From JBBIPZ01 sp037442505 [NCBI: Deltaproteobacteria bacterium] (GTDB taxonomy: Bacteria > CALINM01), in the NCBI GenBank assembly GCA_037442505.1, contig JBBIPZ010000006.1, positions 1 to 64,000 of the forward strand: a DNA stretch of 64,000 nt, read 5' to 3'. Each line of letters begins with the position of its first letter. Position 1 is the first letter of the stretch. The position numbers and the translations under genes are program-made. Under the pieces are notes generated by a model. The model was not told where the DNA came from. It made no database searches and worked only from the letters and a program-made list of their open reading frames with translations. Shown here piece after piece: positions 8,558 through 16,924 of the stretch.

Positions 8558-9421
8558 ATGGAGTGCTTAATAGATGAGTATATACAGTTTCTTAAACTCG
8601 AGAAAGGTTTATCAAACAACTCAATCGAGTCTTATGCTGCAGATCTAAAAAGATTTAACTGCTTTTGTGCAGAAAAAGAATTAAAAATAGAAAATATGGT
8701 TTTGGATGATTTTGTGATGTTTTTTGAAGTACTGCAAAATGAGAAAAAGGAAGAGAGTACAATAATCAGATATATGGTAAGTGTTAAAGGGTTTGTAAAA
8801 TATCTTGTTAAACACAGGCATCTAAAAAGTGACCCATTTTATTTTTTTCAACTTCCCAAGATGAAGAGGGGGTTACCTCATTTTTTGAGTGAAGAAGAGA
8901 CAGAAAAACTGCTATTAACACCTGATACTTCAAGAAGGGCAGGGTTACGAGATAGAGTTCTGATGGAACTACTTTATGCTACAGGTATGAGAGTTTCTGA
9001 AGTAGCTGGTTTAAGACTCTCTCAGATAAACCTGCAAACAGGGTTTGTAATTATATTTGGTAAAGGTTCAAAAGAGAGAATTGTCCCTCTTGGTGATGAA
9101 TCAATTTACTGGCTGAAAAGATATATAGAAAACAATAATGTAAGGGATTATCTTTTCCCGGGCAAGAAAACTAAACACATTACAAGGCAGTTTGTGTGGA
9201 AGATGCTAAAAAAAAATGCATCAATTTCTAACATAGATTATGTTACGCCTCACACGTTAAGACATTCTTTCGCTACACATATGTTGCTAAGGGGTGCTGA
9301 TTTACATTCTGTACAGGTAATGCTTGGACATTCAGATATATCGACCACTGAAATATACACTCACATTACTAAAGAAAGGTTAAGAGAAGTTTATCAAACT
9401 TACCATCCGAGGGCAAAATGA
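8558..9421 (+). CDS. xerD: Xer-type tyrosine recombinase
   Basis: Site-specific recombinase of the XerC/XerD group, which resolves chromosome dimers at dif with FtsK. The 287 aa have an N-terminal SAM-like core-binding domain and a C-terminal catalytic domain. Catalytic residues are visible in order: Arg in ATGMRVSEV, Lys in GKGSKER, His/Arg in HTLRHSFATH, His in LGHSDIS and nucleophile Tyr in TEIYTH. No phage or transposon genes are near, so it is the housekeeping enzyme. The ATG at 8558 is preferred over a TTG at 8528; a TATAAT at 8546-8551 lies 6 nt before it, hinting at a leaderless message. Its stop overlaps the next gene by 4 nt. Confidence 0.9.
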   Translation: MECLIDEYIQFLKLEKGLSNNSIESYAADLKRFNCFCAEKELKIENMVLDDFVMFFEVLQNEKKEESTIIRYMVSVKGFVKYLVKHRHLKSDPFYFFQLPKMKRGLPHFLSEEETEKLLLTPDTSRRAGLRDRVLMELLYATGMRVSEVAGLRLSQINLQTGFVIIFGKGSKERIVPLGDESIYWLKRYIENNNVRDYLFPGKKTKHITRQFVWKMLKKNASISNIDYVTPHTLRHSFATHMLLRGADLHSVQVMLGHSDISTTEIYTHITKERLREVYQTYHPRAK

Positions 9422-12048
9422 GAGTTAGTCAAATTATTACTACACATACAAATGCCGATTTTGATGGATTGGCATCGCTTGTTGCAGCAAAAAAATTATA
9501 TCCAGATGCATTTGTTTTATTTCCCGGAACTCAAGAGCCTGATGCATTACAGCTGCTTGAAAAACTTGTTGACAATATTATTCATCAAGAAGATTTGAAA
9601 AAGATTGATTTGGGTGAGGTTAAGACATTAATTATCGTTGATACTCGTAATGTTAAACGTTTGGCGGGGCTGGAAGATTTCATTTTGTCCCATAAACCAG
9701 AAATTCATATATACGATCATCACCCCGAACAGTTAGGTGATATTAAACCTGATCTTTTAGTGTTTAAAAATACGGGGGCTACTACAACAATTTTGATAGA
9801 GAAACTAATCGAAAAAGGTATCTCTTTATCCCCGGATGAAGCCACTTTTTTGATGGCTGGTATATATGTAGATACAGGATGGTTATCTTACAACTCAACT
9901 CAACCTGAAGATTACAAAGCCTGTGCTTGGTTGCTTGGTTTTGGTGCAAGTCTCGAAACGGTAAGAAATATGATTTCAAGGGATATGTCAAAGCTTCAAA
10001 TAAAGCTCTTGAACGAAATGTTAGAAAACCTAAAAAGGTATAACGTTTATGGGATTGATGTCGCAATAACTTCTGCTACTTGTGAAGAATATGTTGGAGA
10101 GTTTGCAGTTTTAGTTCAAAAGGTAAAGGATATCGAAAATCTTAGTGCCGTTTTTGGTATTGGACGTTTTGGGGACAAAATTTATCTTGTGGGAAGAAGC
10201 AGAATACCTGAAGTCAATGTTGGTGAAATTCTTTCGATATTTGGTGGAGGTGGGCATGCCTATGCAGCATCAGCTAATTTAAAGGATTTAACTATATTTC
10301 AGGTAGAGGAAAAATTGATTTCTGAACTTAAAAAGAAGATACAAAAACCAAAAGTTGCAAAAGATATAATGTCTTTGCCTGTTAAATATGTGTTGCCTGA
10401 TACAACTGTTGACGCTGCAAAAGATGTTCTTACGAGATATAACATAAACATGGTGCCAGTTTGCGAACAACAAGAAGGAAAGCTAAAAATAGTTGGATTG
10501 ATATCACGTCAGAACGTTGAAAAAGCCGCATTTCATGGATATGGCAACAATGAAGTAAAAGATTTTATGACTACTGAGTTTTTTTCCGTAAGACCTGAAG
10601 CTACGCTAAAAGATATTCAGGAGCTAATTTTTAGGGGAAGGCAAAGATTGCTTCCTGTTGTAACTGAAAATAATGAGCCTTTAGGTGTAATTACAAGAAC
10701 AGACTTCTTAAGAATAGTTCAGGACGAACAAATAAAAGAAGAAAAGATAAGTGATGAAAGAGAGGTGTTTAACAAAAATTTAAAAAAACTTATGAAAGAG
10801 TTTTTAGATGAAACAACTGTGGCAAGATTAATCTGTATTGGCGAGGTCGCTTCAAACTTAGGTTACAATGCATATTTGTTAGGCGGTATTGTGAGGGATA
10901 TGCTTCTGAGAAAAAAGAATTATGATGTTGATATTGTAATAGAAGGCGATGGTCTCAAATTATCACATACAATAGCTTCTATGCTAAAAGCCAGGATAAC
11001 AGAACATAAAAAGTTTGGGACAGCACAGCTAACATTTGATGATGGTAAAAAAATTGATATTGCTACTGCACGCATAGAGTATTACCTGTCTCCGGGTACT
11101 TTACCAACGGTTGAGAAGGGTTCATTAAAATTAGACCTTTACAGGCGTGATTTTACAATCAATACACTGGCTGTTAAGCTTAATCCGGAAAATTTTGGAG
11201 AACTGATTGATTTTTTTGGTGGAGTAAGGGATTTAAAAGACGGGATTATTAGAGTACTTCACAACTTAAGTTTTGTTGAAGACCCTACCAGAGTATTCAG
11301 GGCGATAAGGTTTGAAACGAGATTTAATTTTAAAATAGGTAAGCATGCTCTTTATTTGATTAAGAATGCAGTTAAAATGAATGTTTTTGATTTGCTTTCG
11401 GGTAGCAGACTTTTTACTGAGATTGAACTGATTTTAAAAGAGGAAGAGCCTGCTAAAATTTTTGAGAGGATTTCAGAACTATCAATTATGGATGCAATAT
11501 ATAAAGGATTAGATTGGAAAGAAATAAAGCCAGTCTTTATAAAGGCGCAGGATGTAATTAAATGGTATGAGTTATTATATACAGGTAGCAACATTTGTAA
11601 AGAAATTGTTCTGTTTTTATCTTTATTTAATAGGGTCTCTTTTGAAGAAGTGAAAAAAATTGTTGCAAAATTTGGCATTGTTGGTGTTTTTGCAAAAAAG
11701 GTGTTAGCAGCAAAAGAAAAAGAAGAGAATGTAATGCAGGTATTGAAAAATACAAAAGATCATAGCGATATCTATTTTGCGTTAAAGGATATTCATACAG
11801 AAGCTATACTTTATTATATGGCGAAAACTGATAATGAAAATGTAAGAAAGAATATCTCTCTGTTTTTTAAAAAACTTATCAATGTAGAGATTTTAATTAA
11901 TGGAAATGACTTAATAGCATTAGGATATAAACCATCAAATTTGTTTAGTGAAATTATGAAGAGGGTAATAAAAGAACGTATAAATGGTAATCTAAAGACC
12001 AAAGAAGACGAAATAAACTTTGTAAAAAATAACTATCCACTAAATTAA
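9418..12048 (+). CDS. DHH/DHHA1-CBS-tRNA nucleotidyltransferase fusion (A- or CCA-adding enzyme)
   Basis: The 876 aa make a multidomain protein. An N-terminal DHH phosphoesterase-like domain has NADFDGLAS near 13, DTRN and YDHHPE near 100. A DHHA1 part contains FGGGGHAYAAS near 275. Two CBS domains span about 315-440. From about 470 a class II tRNA nucleotidyltransferase has GGIVRDML, the catalytic DVDIV and YRRDFTINTLA. Related fusions in deltaproteobacteria and Aquificae add A (and C) to tRNA 3' ends. The N-terminal part could be a nanoRNase or exopolyphosphatase-like unit, and CBS domains often sense adenylates. It overlaps xerD by 4 nt. Whether it makes the full CCA or only the final A needs a search for a partner CC-adding enzyme. 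Confidence 0.9.
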   Translation: MRVSQIITTHTNADFDGLASLVAAKKLYPDAFVLFPGTQEPDALQLLEKLVDNIIHQEDLKKIDLGEVKTLIIVDTRNVKRLAGLEDFILSHKPEIHIYDHHPEQLGDIKPDLLVFKNTGATTTILIEKLIEKGISLSPDEATFLMAGIYVDTGWLSYNSTQPEDYKACAWLLGFGASLETVRNMISRDMSKLQIKLLNEMLENLKRYNVYGIDVAITSATCEEYVGEFAVLVQKVKDIENLSAVFGIGRFGDKIYLVGRSRIPEVNVGEILSIFGGGGHAYAASANLKDLTIFQVEEKLISELKKKIQKPKVAKDIMSLPVKYVLPDTTVDAAKDVLTRYNINMVPVCEQQEGKLKIVGLISRQNVEKAAFHGYGNNEVKDFMTTEFFSVRPEATLKDIQELIFRGRQRLLPVVTENNEPLGVITRTDFLRIVQDEQIKEEKISDEREVFNKNLKKLMKEFLDETTVARLICIGEVASNLGYNAYLLGGIVRDMLLRKKNYDVDIVIEGDGLKLSHTIASMLKARITEHKKFGTAQLTFDDGKKIDIATARIEYYLSPGTLPTVEKGSLKLDLYRRDFTINTLAVKLNPENFGELIDFFGGVRDLKDGIIRVLHNLSFVEDPTRVFRAIRFETRFNFKIGKHALYLIKNAVKMNVFDLLSGSRLFTEIELILKEEEPAKIFERISELSIMDAIYKGLDWKEIKPVFIKAQDVIKWYELLYTGSNICKEIVLFLSLFNRVSFEEVKKIVAKFGIVGVFAKKVLAAKEKEENVMQVLKNTKDHSDIYFALKDIHTEAILYYMAKTDNENVRKNISLFFKKLINVEILINGNDLIALGYKPSNLFSEIMKRVIKERINGNLKTKEDEINFVKNNYPLN

Positions 12049-12066
12049 AAAAAATAATTTGTGATG

Positions 12067-12095
12067 TTGACCAAAATTACTTTATCTTCTATAAT
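12067..12095 (+). promoter_or_regulatory. Sigma-70-type promoter for the outer-membrane protein gene
   Basis: TTGACC (12067-12072), a 17-nt spacer and a perfect TATAAT (12090-12095) are followed by an AAAGGAGG ribosome site (12113-12120) and the ATG at 12128. This is one of the best promoters in the window, in keeping with an abundant envelope protein. Confidence 0.75.
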
Positions 12096-12127
12096 TTGAA
12101 TAAAACATAGACAAAGGAGGAATTTGT

Positions 12128-12868
12128 ATGAAACGTTTTGGATTAGTGTTGTTTATATTTATCGTCTTTGCCGGAAATGCATTTGCTTTAGATGATATTA
12201 AATTTTCTACTGGTATGACACAGGATCTATTTAAAAAGTTTAGTGAGGAAATAGGTGTTGCCCTTACTTATAAACCCGTTTCTCCTGCAGAACCTTATGG
12301 AATAACAGGATTTGATGTAGGATTAGAGCTATCTGCGATAAATGTTGATGATAAGTACTGGAATCAAGCATTAAAAAATCAGGATGTTCCTGGATATGTT
12401 TTGATACCAAAACTTCATGTGATTAAGGGATTGCCTTTTGGTATTGATGTTGGTGCTGTTTACTCACAGGTACCAGGGTCAAACATTAAATATTATGGCG
12501 GAGAGATAAAGTATGCCATTTTGCAAGGTTCAGCTGTTACCCCTGCTGTTGCACTTAGAGGTACCTTCACAAAATTAGCTGGAGTTGAAGAACTTGATTT
12601 AAGCACATACGGAGCTGAAGCTACCGTTAGCAAAGGATTTGGTGTTGGGGTTAAATTAACCCCTTATGCTGGTGCAGGTGTAAACTGGATCAAAAGTACA
12701 CCACAAGCTTATGCTAAAAATACGCTTGGTCTGAAAGAAGAAAGTTTTGCAAAGACAAAACTATATGTTGGCGCCAGATTCAATATTTTGCTTTTGTCTG
12801 TTACTGCTGAGGCAGAATATAACACTGTAACACCTGTGTATTCTCTGAAGGCTGGATTGTCATTTTAA
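12128..12868 (+). CDS. Outer-membrane beta-barrel protein of unknown role
   Basis: The 246 aa include a clear signal peptide (MKRFGLVLFIFIVFAGNAFA, cleavage before LDD). The mature part is a run of alternating polar and hydrophobic strands with many Gly and aromatic residues, ending in Phe (KAGLSF), the typical last residue for barrel insertion by BamA. About 8-10 strands can be counted by eye. I do not recognise a specific family. It has its own strong promoter and a strong ribosome site, so it is likely well expressed. Confidence 0.7.
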   Translation: MKRFGLVLFIFIVFAGNAFALDDIKFSTGMTQDLFKKFSEEIGVALTYKPVSPAEPYGITGFDVGLELSAINVDDKYWNQALKNQDVPGYVLIPKLHVIKGLPFGIDVGAVYSQVPGSNIKYYGGEIKYAILQGSAVTPAVALRGTFTKLAGVEELDLSTYGAEATVSKGFGVGVKLTPYAGAGVNWIKSTPQAYAKNTLGLKEESFAKTKLYVGARFNILLLSVTAEAEYNTVTPVYSLKAGLSF

Positions 12869-12877
12869 ATAATTGTC

Positions 12878-12906
12878 TTGTTTTGTTTGCCTTCTGAGGC
12901 TATAAT
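12878..12906 (+). promoter_or_regulatory. Sigma-70-type promoter for the zinc-ribbon membrane protein
   Basis: TTGTTT (12878-12883), a 17-nt spacer and TATAAT (12901-12906) lie 31 nt before the ATG at 12938, with a weak GAGG ribosome site between them. Seen in sequence; activity is inferred. Confidence 0.55.
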
Positions 12907-12937
12907 TTGAATTATAAAGCAATTGTGAGGTGTATTT

Positions 12938-14452
12938 ATGATTATTCAATGTGATAAATGTTTATCAAAATTTAAGCTTGATGATTCAAAGGTTACGCCT
13001 CAGGGGGTAAAGGTCAGATGTAAAAAATGTTCTAACATTTTTGTGGTTTATCCTGAGAAGCCTGAGGAAGAGTTTAAGATAGAGTTTCAGGAAGAAAACT
13101 TGATAGAGACCCAGAAAACTCCTGAAAAACATGCCCAGTTTATAACAGAGGAAAAAACTAATATCGATTTGCCATCGTTTGAATTTACACTCGATAACAT
13201 AAAGGGTGAAAAAAATAAATCTGAAGAGTTTGTCGTAAAACAAGAGACTGAAAAGCAGGAATTCTCATGGGATGAATTTAACCTTGATTTTGGGGAAAAA
13301 ACGGAAACTGCTCCAACTGAAACATCAAAACAAAAACAGGAAGCTCCACAGCAGGAGTTCGATTTTGAAAGTTTTGGTGAGGTAAAACTACCTGTTCAAG
13401 AAGATGTGAAAAAAGAACCACCTCAAGAGCAAAAAAGCGAGGTAGAGCTTAATTTTGATTTCGATAGTTTCACTCAAACTGAAGCAACTAAAAAACCAGA
13501 GCCACAGCAAGAGGAAGATACTTCAAACATACTTGAAGAATTTGCTTTTACTGAACCAGCATCTGCACCATCTGGACAGGTGTCACAACCACCTCAAGAA
13601 GATGCTAAAGAAGAACAGGAGTTTAAGTTTGATTTTGACGAGCCTGATACATCATCAAAGGAGATCGAATCTACGTTTGATTTTGAACAAGAACTGAAAC
13701 AGCAGGAGACACATCCTCAAATTAAAGAAGGGAATGCGGAAGAGTTTGATTTTAAACAGTCAGAAGATTTTACATTTGAAGAAGTTGGACAAGATCAGAC
13801 AAAATTTGAATATCCTGCTGATAGCAAAGAGGAGATGGAAAGTGTAGCTGATAAAACATTAATAGAGGAAGACTTTTTAAAGTCGCCACACATAGAAAAA
13901 CCTTTTGAAGATAAAGATTTTGAAGTACCAACTCAAGAAGAACCTCAACAGCCTTTCGAGTTTGAACCAGTAAAGCCACAAAGGAACTGGTTAACATATC
14001 TGATCTCCATTTTAATTGTAGTGTTGTTTTCTGGAACTGGGGTTGGGTTAATCTGGTGGCAAAAAACAAAGATTTTAGAGACTGAAGGCAACTTTGGTTT
14101 AACTGCTGTAAAAACAGATTTTTATGAAAGTAAGACGCTCGATAAGGTTTTTGTTGTTCAAGGGAATGTTGTAAACGGTTACCGTGTTGCAAAAAGCTTT
14201 ATAAAGATTAAAGCAACAATAAAATCAAGAGACAATAAAGTTTTGGTTACAAAGATAGTGTTTGCAGGTAACACCTTTTCGCCATCAGAGATTAAGGAAC
14301 TTACTTATCCTGAGATCGAAAAAGGATTAAATAACAAAATGGGTAAGTCTATGATGAATGTAACTGTACCACCTGGCAAATCTTTGCCTTTTATGGTAGT
14401 TTTCGACAAAATTCCAGAAAACGCAGTAAACGTCGAAGTTGAGTCTTTATAA
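12938..14452 (+). CDS. MJ0042-type zinc-ribbon, acidic-repeat, single-pass membrane protein (DUF3426-like)
   Basis: Three parts are visible in 504 aa. A zinc ribbon with C5, C8, C28 and C31 matches the MJ0042/zinc-finger family. A long acidic, low-complexity middle (about 45-345) contains at least seven F-D-F-type hydrophobic dots in E/Q/P-rich sequence. One transmembrane helix lies at about 351-373 (LTYLISILIVVLFSGTGVG), followed by a C-terminal DUF3426-like beta domain of about 120 aa. The ribbon and acidic part would be cytoplasmic and the C-terminal domain periplasmic. Such proteins are common in deltaproteobacteria and their role is unknown. Its stop overlaps the ATG of the AAA-like gene (TAATG), so the two are translationally linked. 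Confidence 0.78.
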   Translation: MIIQCDKCLSKFKLDDSKVTPQGVKVRCKKCSNIFVVYPEKPEEEFKIEFQEENLIETQKTPEKHAQFITEEKTNIDLPSFEFTLDNIKGEKNKSEEFVVKQETEKQEFSWDEFNLDFGEKTETAPTETSKQKQEAPQQEFDFESFGEVKLPVQEDVKKEPPQEQKSEVELNFDFDSFTQTEATKKPEPQQEEDTSNILEEFAFTEPASAPSGQVSQPPQEDAKEEQEFKFDFDEPDTSSKEIESTFDFEQELKQQETHPQIKEGNAEEFDFKQSEDFTFEEVGQDQTKFEYPADSKEEMESVADKTLIEEDFLKSPHIEKPFEDKDFEVPTQEEPQQPFEFEPVKPQRNWLTYLISILIVVLFSGTGVGLIWWQKTKILETEGNFGLTAVKTDFYESKTLDKVFVVQGNVVNGYRVAKSFIKIKATIKSRDNKVLVTKIVFAGNTFSPSEIKELTYPEIEKGLNNKMGKSMMNVTVPPGKSLPFMVVFDKIPENAVNVEVESL

Positions 14453-15333
14453 TGCATCGTCCTTTAGAGAAGATATATTACGAAGTAAAAAAACCACGTC
14501 TGCAATATCAAGATGTAGGTGGGCTTTTTGATGTTAAAAAAAAGGTTGATGAACTTATTGTTTTTCCTATTCTAAAACGTTCTGAGATGAGAGCCTCAGG
14601 TTTGGAAATGCCAAAAGGTGTGATAATGTGGGGACCTCTTGGAGTTGGAATGACAATGCTTGCAGAGGCTGCTGCAAACAAAGCTAATGTTTCTTATGTC
14701 TATATTTCTGGTCAGGAGGTGCTGGGTAAGAAAGATGCACTTAGAGAAGCAATTGACGCCGCAATTGCAGAAGCACCTGCTTTATTATATATATCAGATT
14801 GTGATTGGTTGGCTCCGAGGCCTAATTGTAGTTATGAGTGGCGTAGAGGAAATTTCAGAGGCAAACCACCTACGTTTAGCGATCAGGATTTTATGAACTT
14901 TTTTATAACCGAGATTGATAGAGTTCAAAATTATGAAGATGTTTTTCTTGTAGGTGGATGCTATCGTATTGATGTTGTTGATCAATCCCTCATTAAGGAA
15001 AAGAAACGTTTTAACAGGAAAATTTTTTTTCATCCTCCAGAGTTTGAAGATAGACTTGATATGTTAAAGATATATCTTTCCAAAATTCCAAACCTTGATA
15101 AAGAGGTTGATATCAAAATTTTAGCTGAAAAAACAATAGGTTATGTAGGCTGGGATATTGAAAGTCTTTACAAAAAGGCTTCTCTTTTTTCTATAATGAA
15201 TGGCAAAAAAACTGTTGATATGGAATGTTTTTTACAGGCATTAAGTGACATAACACCGTGGCTAACCGAAGATATGATAACAGGCTATTATGAAATTTTC
15301 CAAAAAGATTGTCCACACCATTATACATTCTAA
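14452..15333 (+). CDS. Degenerate AAA-family protein (predicted inactive ATPase)
   Basis: The 293 aa clearly follow the AAA core of the FtsH/proteasomal-ATPase type (DVGGLFDVKKKV, then a large subdomain, then a C-terminal helical lid), but the nucleotide motifs are broken. Walker A reads GPLGVGMT with Met67 in place of the essential Lys. Walker B reads LLYISDCD, so the usual Asp-Glu pair is Ser115-Asp116. Sensor 1 reads GCYRID instead of ATNRPD. The arginine-finger region is altered to KEKKRFNRK. No membrane segment or protease domain is present. It is translationally coupled to the zinc-ribbon membrane protein and probably partners it as a binding or scaffold protein. That role is inference. 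Confidence 0.8.
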   Translation: MHRPLEKIYYEVKKPRLQYQDVGGLFDVKKKVDELIVFPILKRSEMRASGLEMPKGVIMWGPLGVGMTMLAEAAANKANVSYVYISGQEVLGKKDALREAIDAAIAEAPALLYISDCDWLAPRPNCSYEWRRGNFRGKPPTFSDQDFMNFFITEIDRVQNYEDVFLVGGCYRIDVVDQSLIKEKKRFNRKIFFHPPEFEDRLDMLKIYLSKIPNLDKEVDIKILAEKTIGYVGWDIESLYKKASLFSIMNGKKTVDMECFLQALSDITPWLTEDMITGYYEIFQKDCPHHYTF

Positions 15334-15368
15334 TAGATTATAACTAAAATTTTTACTGGAGTTATTTT

Positions 15369-15821
15369 ATGCGTTCATCTTTAGCGAGTGTTTATTGGTT
15401 TCACGGACACGTATGTCCTATGTCAACCTTAGGATTTAGGGCTGGAAAGCTGGCAAAAAAGTTGCTTAATTTAAGAAGACAGGATTATCGCTTTGCTGTT
15501 GCTAAGGTTTATTATAAAAGTTGTGCTACTGATGGTATTCAGATTTCTTTTCCTGCAACCTATGGCAATGGGAACTTGATTGTTCTTGAAGAACAAAAAA
15601 TGAAATTTGAGTTTATTAATACAGAGACAAATCATAAAGTTGAGATAACATTCACAGAAAAGCTTTATAAAGTTATGAATGAATATTTGTCTTTGAGAAA
15701 ATTATTGGAAAACAATAATAACAAAGACTTAAATGTAAAATATAAAAATTTTCTTAGATTTACACAAACAGCCAAAGTCGAAGACATTTTTATAATACAG
15801 TACAATGACAGAATTAGTTAG
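15369..15821 (+). CDS. FmdE-family protein
   Basis: The 150-aa protein belongs to the FmdE family, named after a gene in the molybdenum formylmethanofuran dehydrogenase operon. Members bind metal through conserved His and Cys and have no firm function. Visible are FHGHVCP (10-16), a Cys in KSCATDGIQ and the TYGNGNL loop near 60. The zinc-ribbon domain found in longer members is absent. GGAG precedes the ATG. Its end overlaps the permease gene by 17 nt, so the pair is likely a metal-related unit. Methanogenesis genes are not present. Confidence 0.78.
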   Translation: MRSSLASVYWFHGHVCPMSTLGFRAGKLAKKLLNLRRQDYRFAVAKVYYKSCATDGIQISFPATYGNGNLIVLEEQKMKFEFINTETNHKVEITFTEKLYKVMNEYLSLRKLLENNNNKDLNVKYKNFLRFTQTAKVEDIFIIQYNDRIS

Positions 15822-16749
15822 TAAATTTTTTCATGTTTTTTTTACAGAACTGTCCAAGATGTGGTGGTTTATACTCCTAAGTATTGTTACTGCAGCACTT
15901 ATTAAAACGTATCAAATTGATCTTAAAATCAGATTTTTACTACAGAAAAAGATAAAAACGGGAATATTTTTTGCCACTTTTGCCGGCATGGTATCCCCAC
16001 TATGTTCCTGTGGCATCCTTCCAATTGCAATTTCACTTGCTGCATCTGGTGTTCCATTACCACCTTTGATGGCTTTACTTTTTACATCTCCGGTAATGGG
16101 TCCTGAGGCTCTGGTGATTACATACGGCGGTCTCGGAAAAGAGTTTGCGATAATTAAACTAATTTTTTCCTTTCTTTTTGGGATATGGATAGGATTGATT
16201 TTTCACTTATTACAAAAAATTGACATTTTCAAAGAAGACAATGTAAGGATAAAGCCTTTATATGATAAAAATGGAGAATTATTGCCATCTTTTGATATTG
16301 CTTGTGCTAATGATATTAGTATAAAAACTATGAAGGTAGAACCCCGTCCCAACAAATTATTGTTTTTTTTGGATAGATTTAAAGATATGGGTTTGTTTAT
16401 AGGTAGCTTAACTTTGGTTGCTATAATCATAGAATCTTTGATGTTCGCATTGTTTTCTCCCGAAATTATGCGTAATGTTTTAAATTTTAAGGGATTTATT
16501 TCTGTCCTTATAACTGTTTTTATAGGTGCATTGGTCCCGTTAAACCAGATTGCTGCGGTTCCTATCATTAAGGGGCTATTATCTTTAGGTATGCCTAAAG
16601 CTTCTGCTGTTGCCTTAATGTTTTCTGGACCTGTTGTGAGCATTCCTTCTGCTATAGTCCTTGTTAAAATTTTTAAACCATCTGTTTCTTTTGTTTATTT
16701 TTTCATTTGTATCTTATTTTCTATTTTAGCTGGTGTTATTTTCATGTGA
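15805..16749 (+). CDS. DUF318/ArsP-type permease
   Basis: The 314-aa inner-membrane protein has about eight transmembrane helices in two repeats of the ArsP_1 (PF03773-type) permease fold. The family motif SPLCSCGILPIA lies near 61-72, and a matching second-half motif is GALVPLNQIAAVPI. A cytoplasmic loop of about 60 residues separates the halves. Relatives export organoarsenicals, Cu/Zn or unknown thiol-reactive compounds, with the CSCG Cys pair as likely ligand site. The second half has lost the Cys pair. It overlaps the FmdE-like gene, which suggests a shared metal or thiol substrate; the substrate is not known. Confidence 0.82.
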   Translation: MTELVSKFFHVFFTELSKMWWFILLSIVTAALIKTYQIDLKIRFLLQKKIKTGIFFATFAGMVSPLCSCGILPIAISLAASGVPLPPLMALLFTSPVMGPEALVITYGGLGKEFAIIKLIFSFLFGIWIGLIFHLLQKIDIFKEDNVRIKPLYDKNGELLPSFDIACANDISIKTMKVEPRPNKLLFFLDRFKDMGLFIGSLTLVAIIIESLMFALFSPEIMRNVLNFKGFISVLITVFIGALVPLNQIAAVPIIKGLLSLGMPKASAVALMFSGPVVSIPSAIVLVKIFKPSVSFVYFFICILFSILAGVIFM

Positions 16750-16782
16750 CTATAGTGATAAAGCAGCCTTAATATCGCCAAA

Positions 16783-16801
16783 AAGCTGTTTGTTGTAGCT
16801 T
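16783..16801. other. Imperfect dyad upstream of the sigma-54-like site
   Basis: AAGCT (16783-16787) and AGCTT (16797-16801) form an inverted repeat with a 9-nt centre in A-rich flanks, about 35 nt upstream of the GG-N10-GC element. It could be part of an activator site or a leftover of a weak terminator for the permease gene. There is no T-run. Confidence 0.3.
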
Positions 16802-16831
16802 AAAAGTTCAAATAACATTGAAATATCTTAT

Positions 16832-16849
16832 TAGGTATGATTTTTGCTT
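16832..16849 (+). promoter_or_regulatory. Candidate sigma-54 (-24/-12) promoter for the envelope cluster
   Basis: TAGGTATGATTTTTGCTT has GG at 16834-16835 and GC at 16846-16847, exactly ten bases apart. The TTTGC -12 element fits the consensus TGGCACG-N4-TTGC well; the -24 side is weaker (AGGTATG). Transcription would begin near 16859, about 65 nt before the ATG at 16925. It lies in the 175-nt gap before the first gene of the envelope cluster, the only sizeable gap in the region. No clear sigma-70 promoter is seen in this gap. Confidence 0.45.
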
Positions 16850-16924
16850 AGAAAATTTTAACTTGAAAACTAATTAAATTAGCGTTATTATTTTAAAAAA
16901 CTCTAATTGTAAAGGAGTAAAAAG

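Noticed and set aside
8558-9421. Tyrosine recombinase as a sign of an integrated element
   Set aside because: It looks like a housekeeping Xer protein, is coupled to a tRNA-processing gene, and no att-like repeats, phage or conjugation genes are near.
15369-15821. FmdE as evidence for a methanofuran pathway
   Set aside because: Only the FmdE domain is present; no formylmethanofuran dehydrogenase genes occur and the family is common in non-methanogens.
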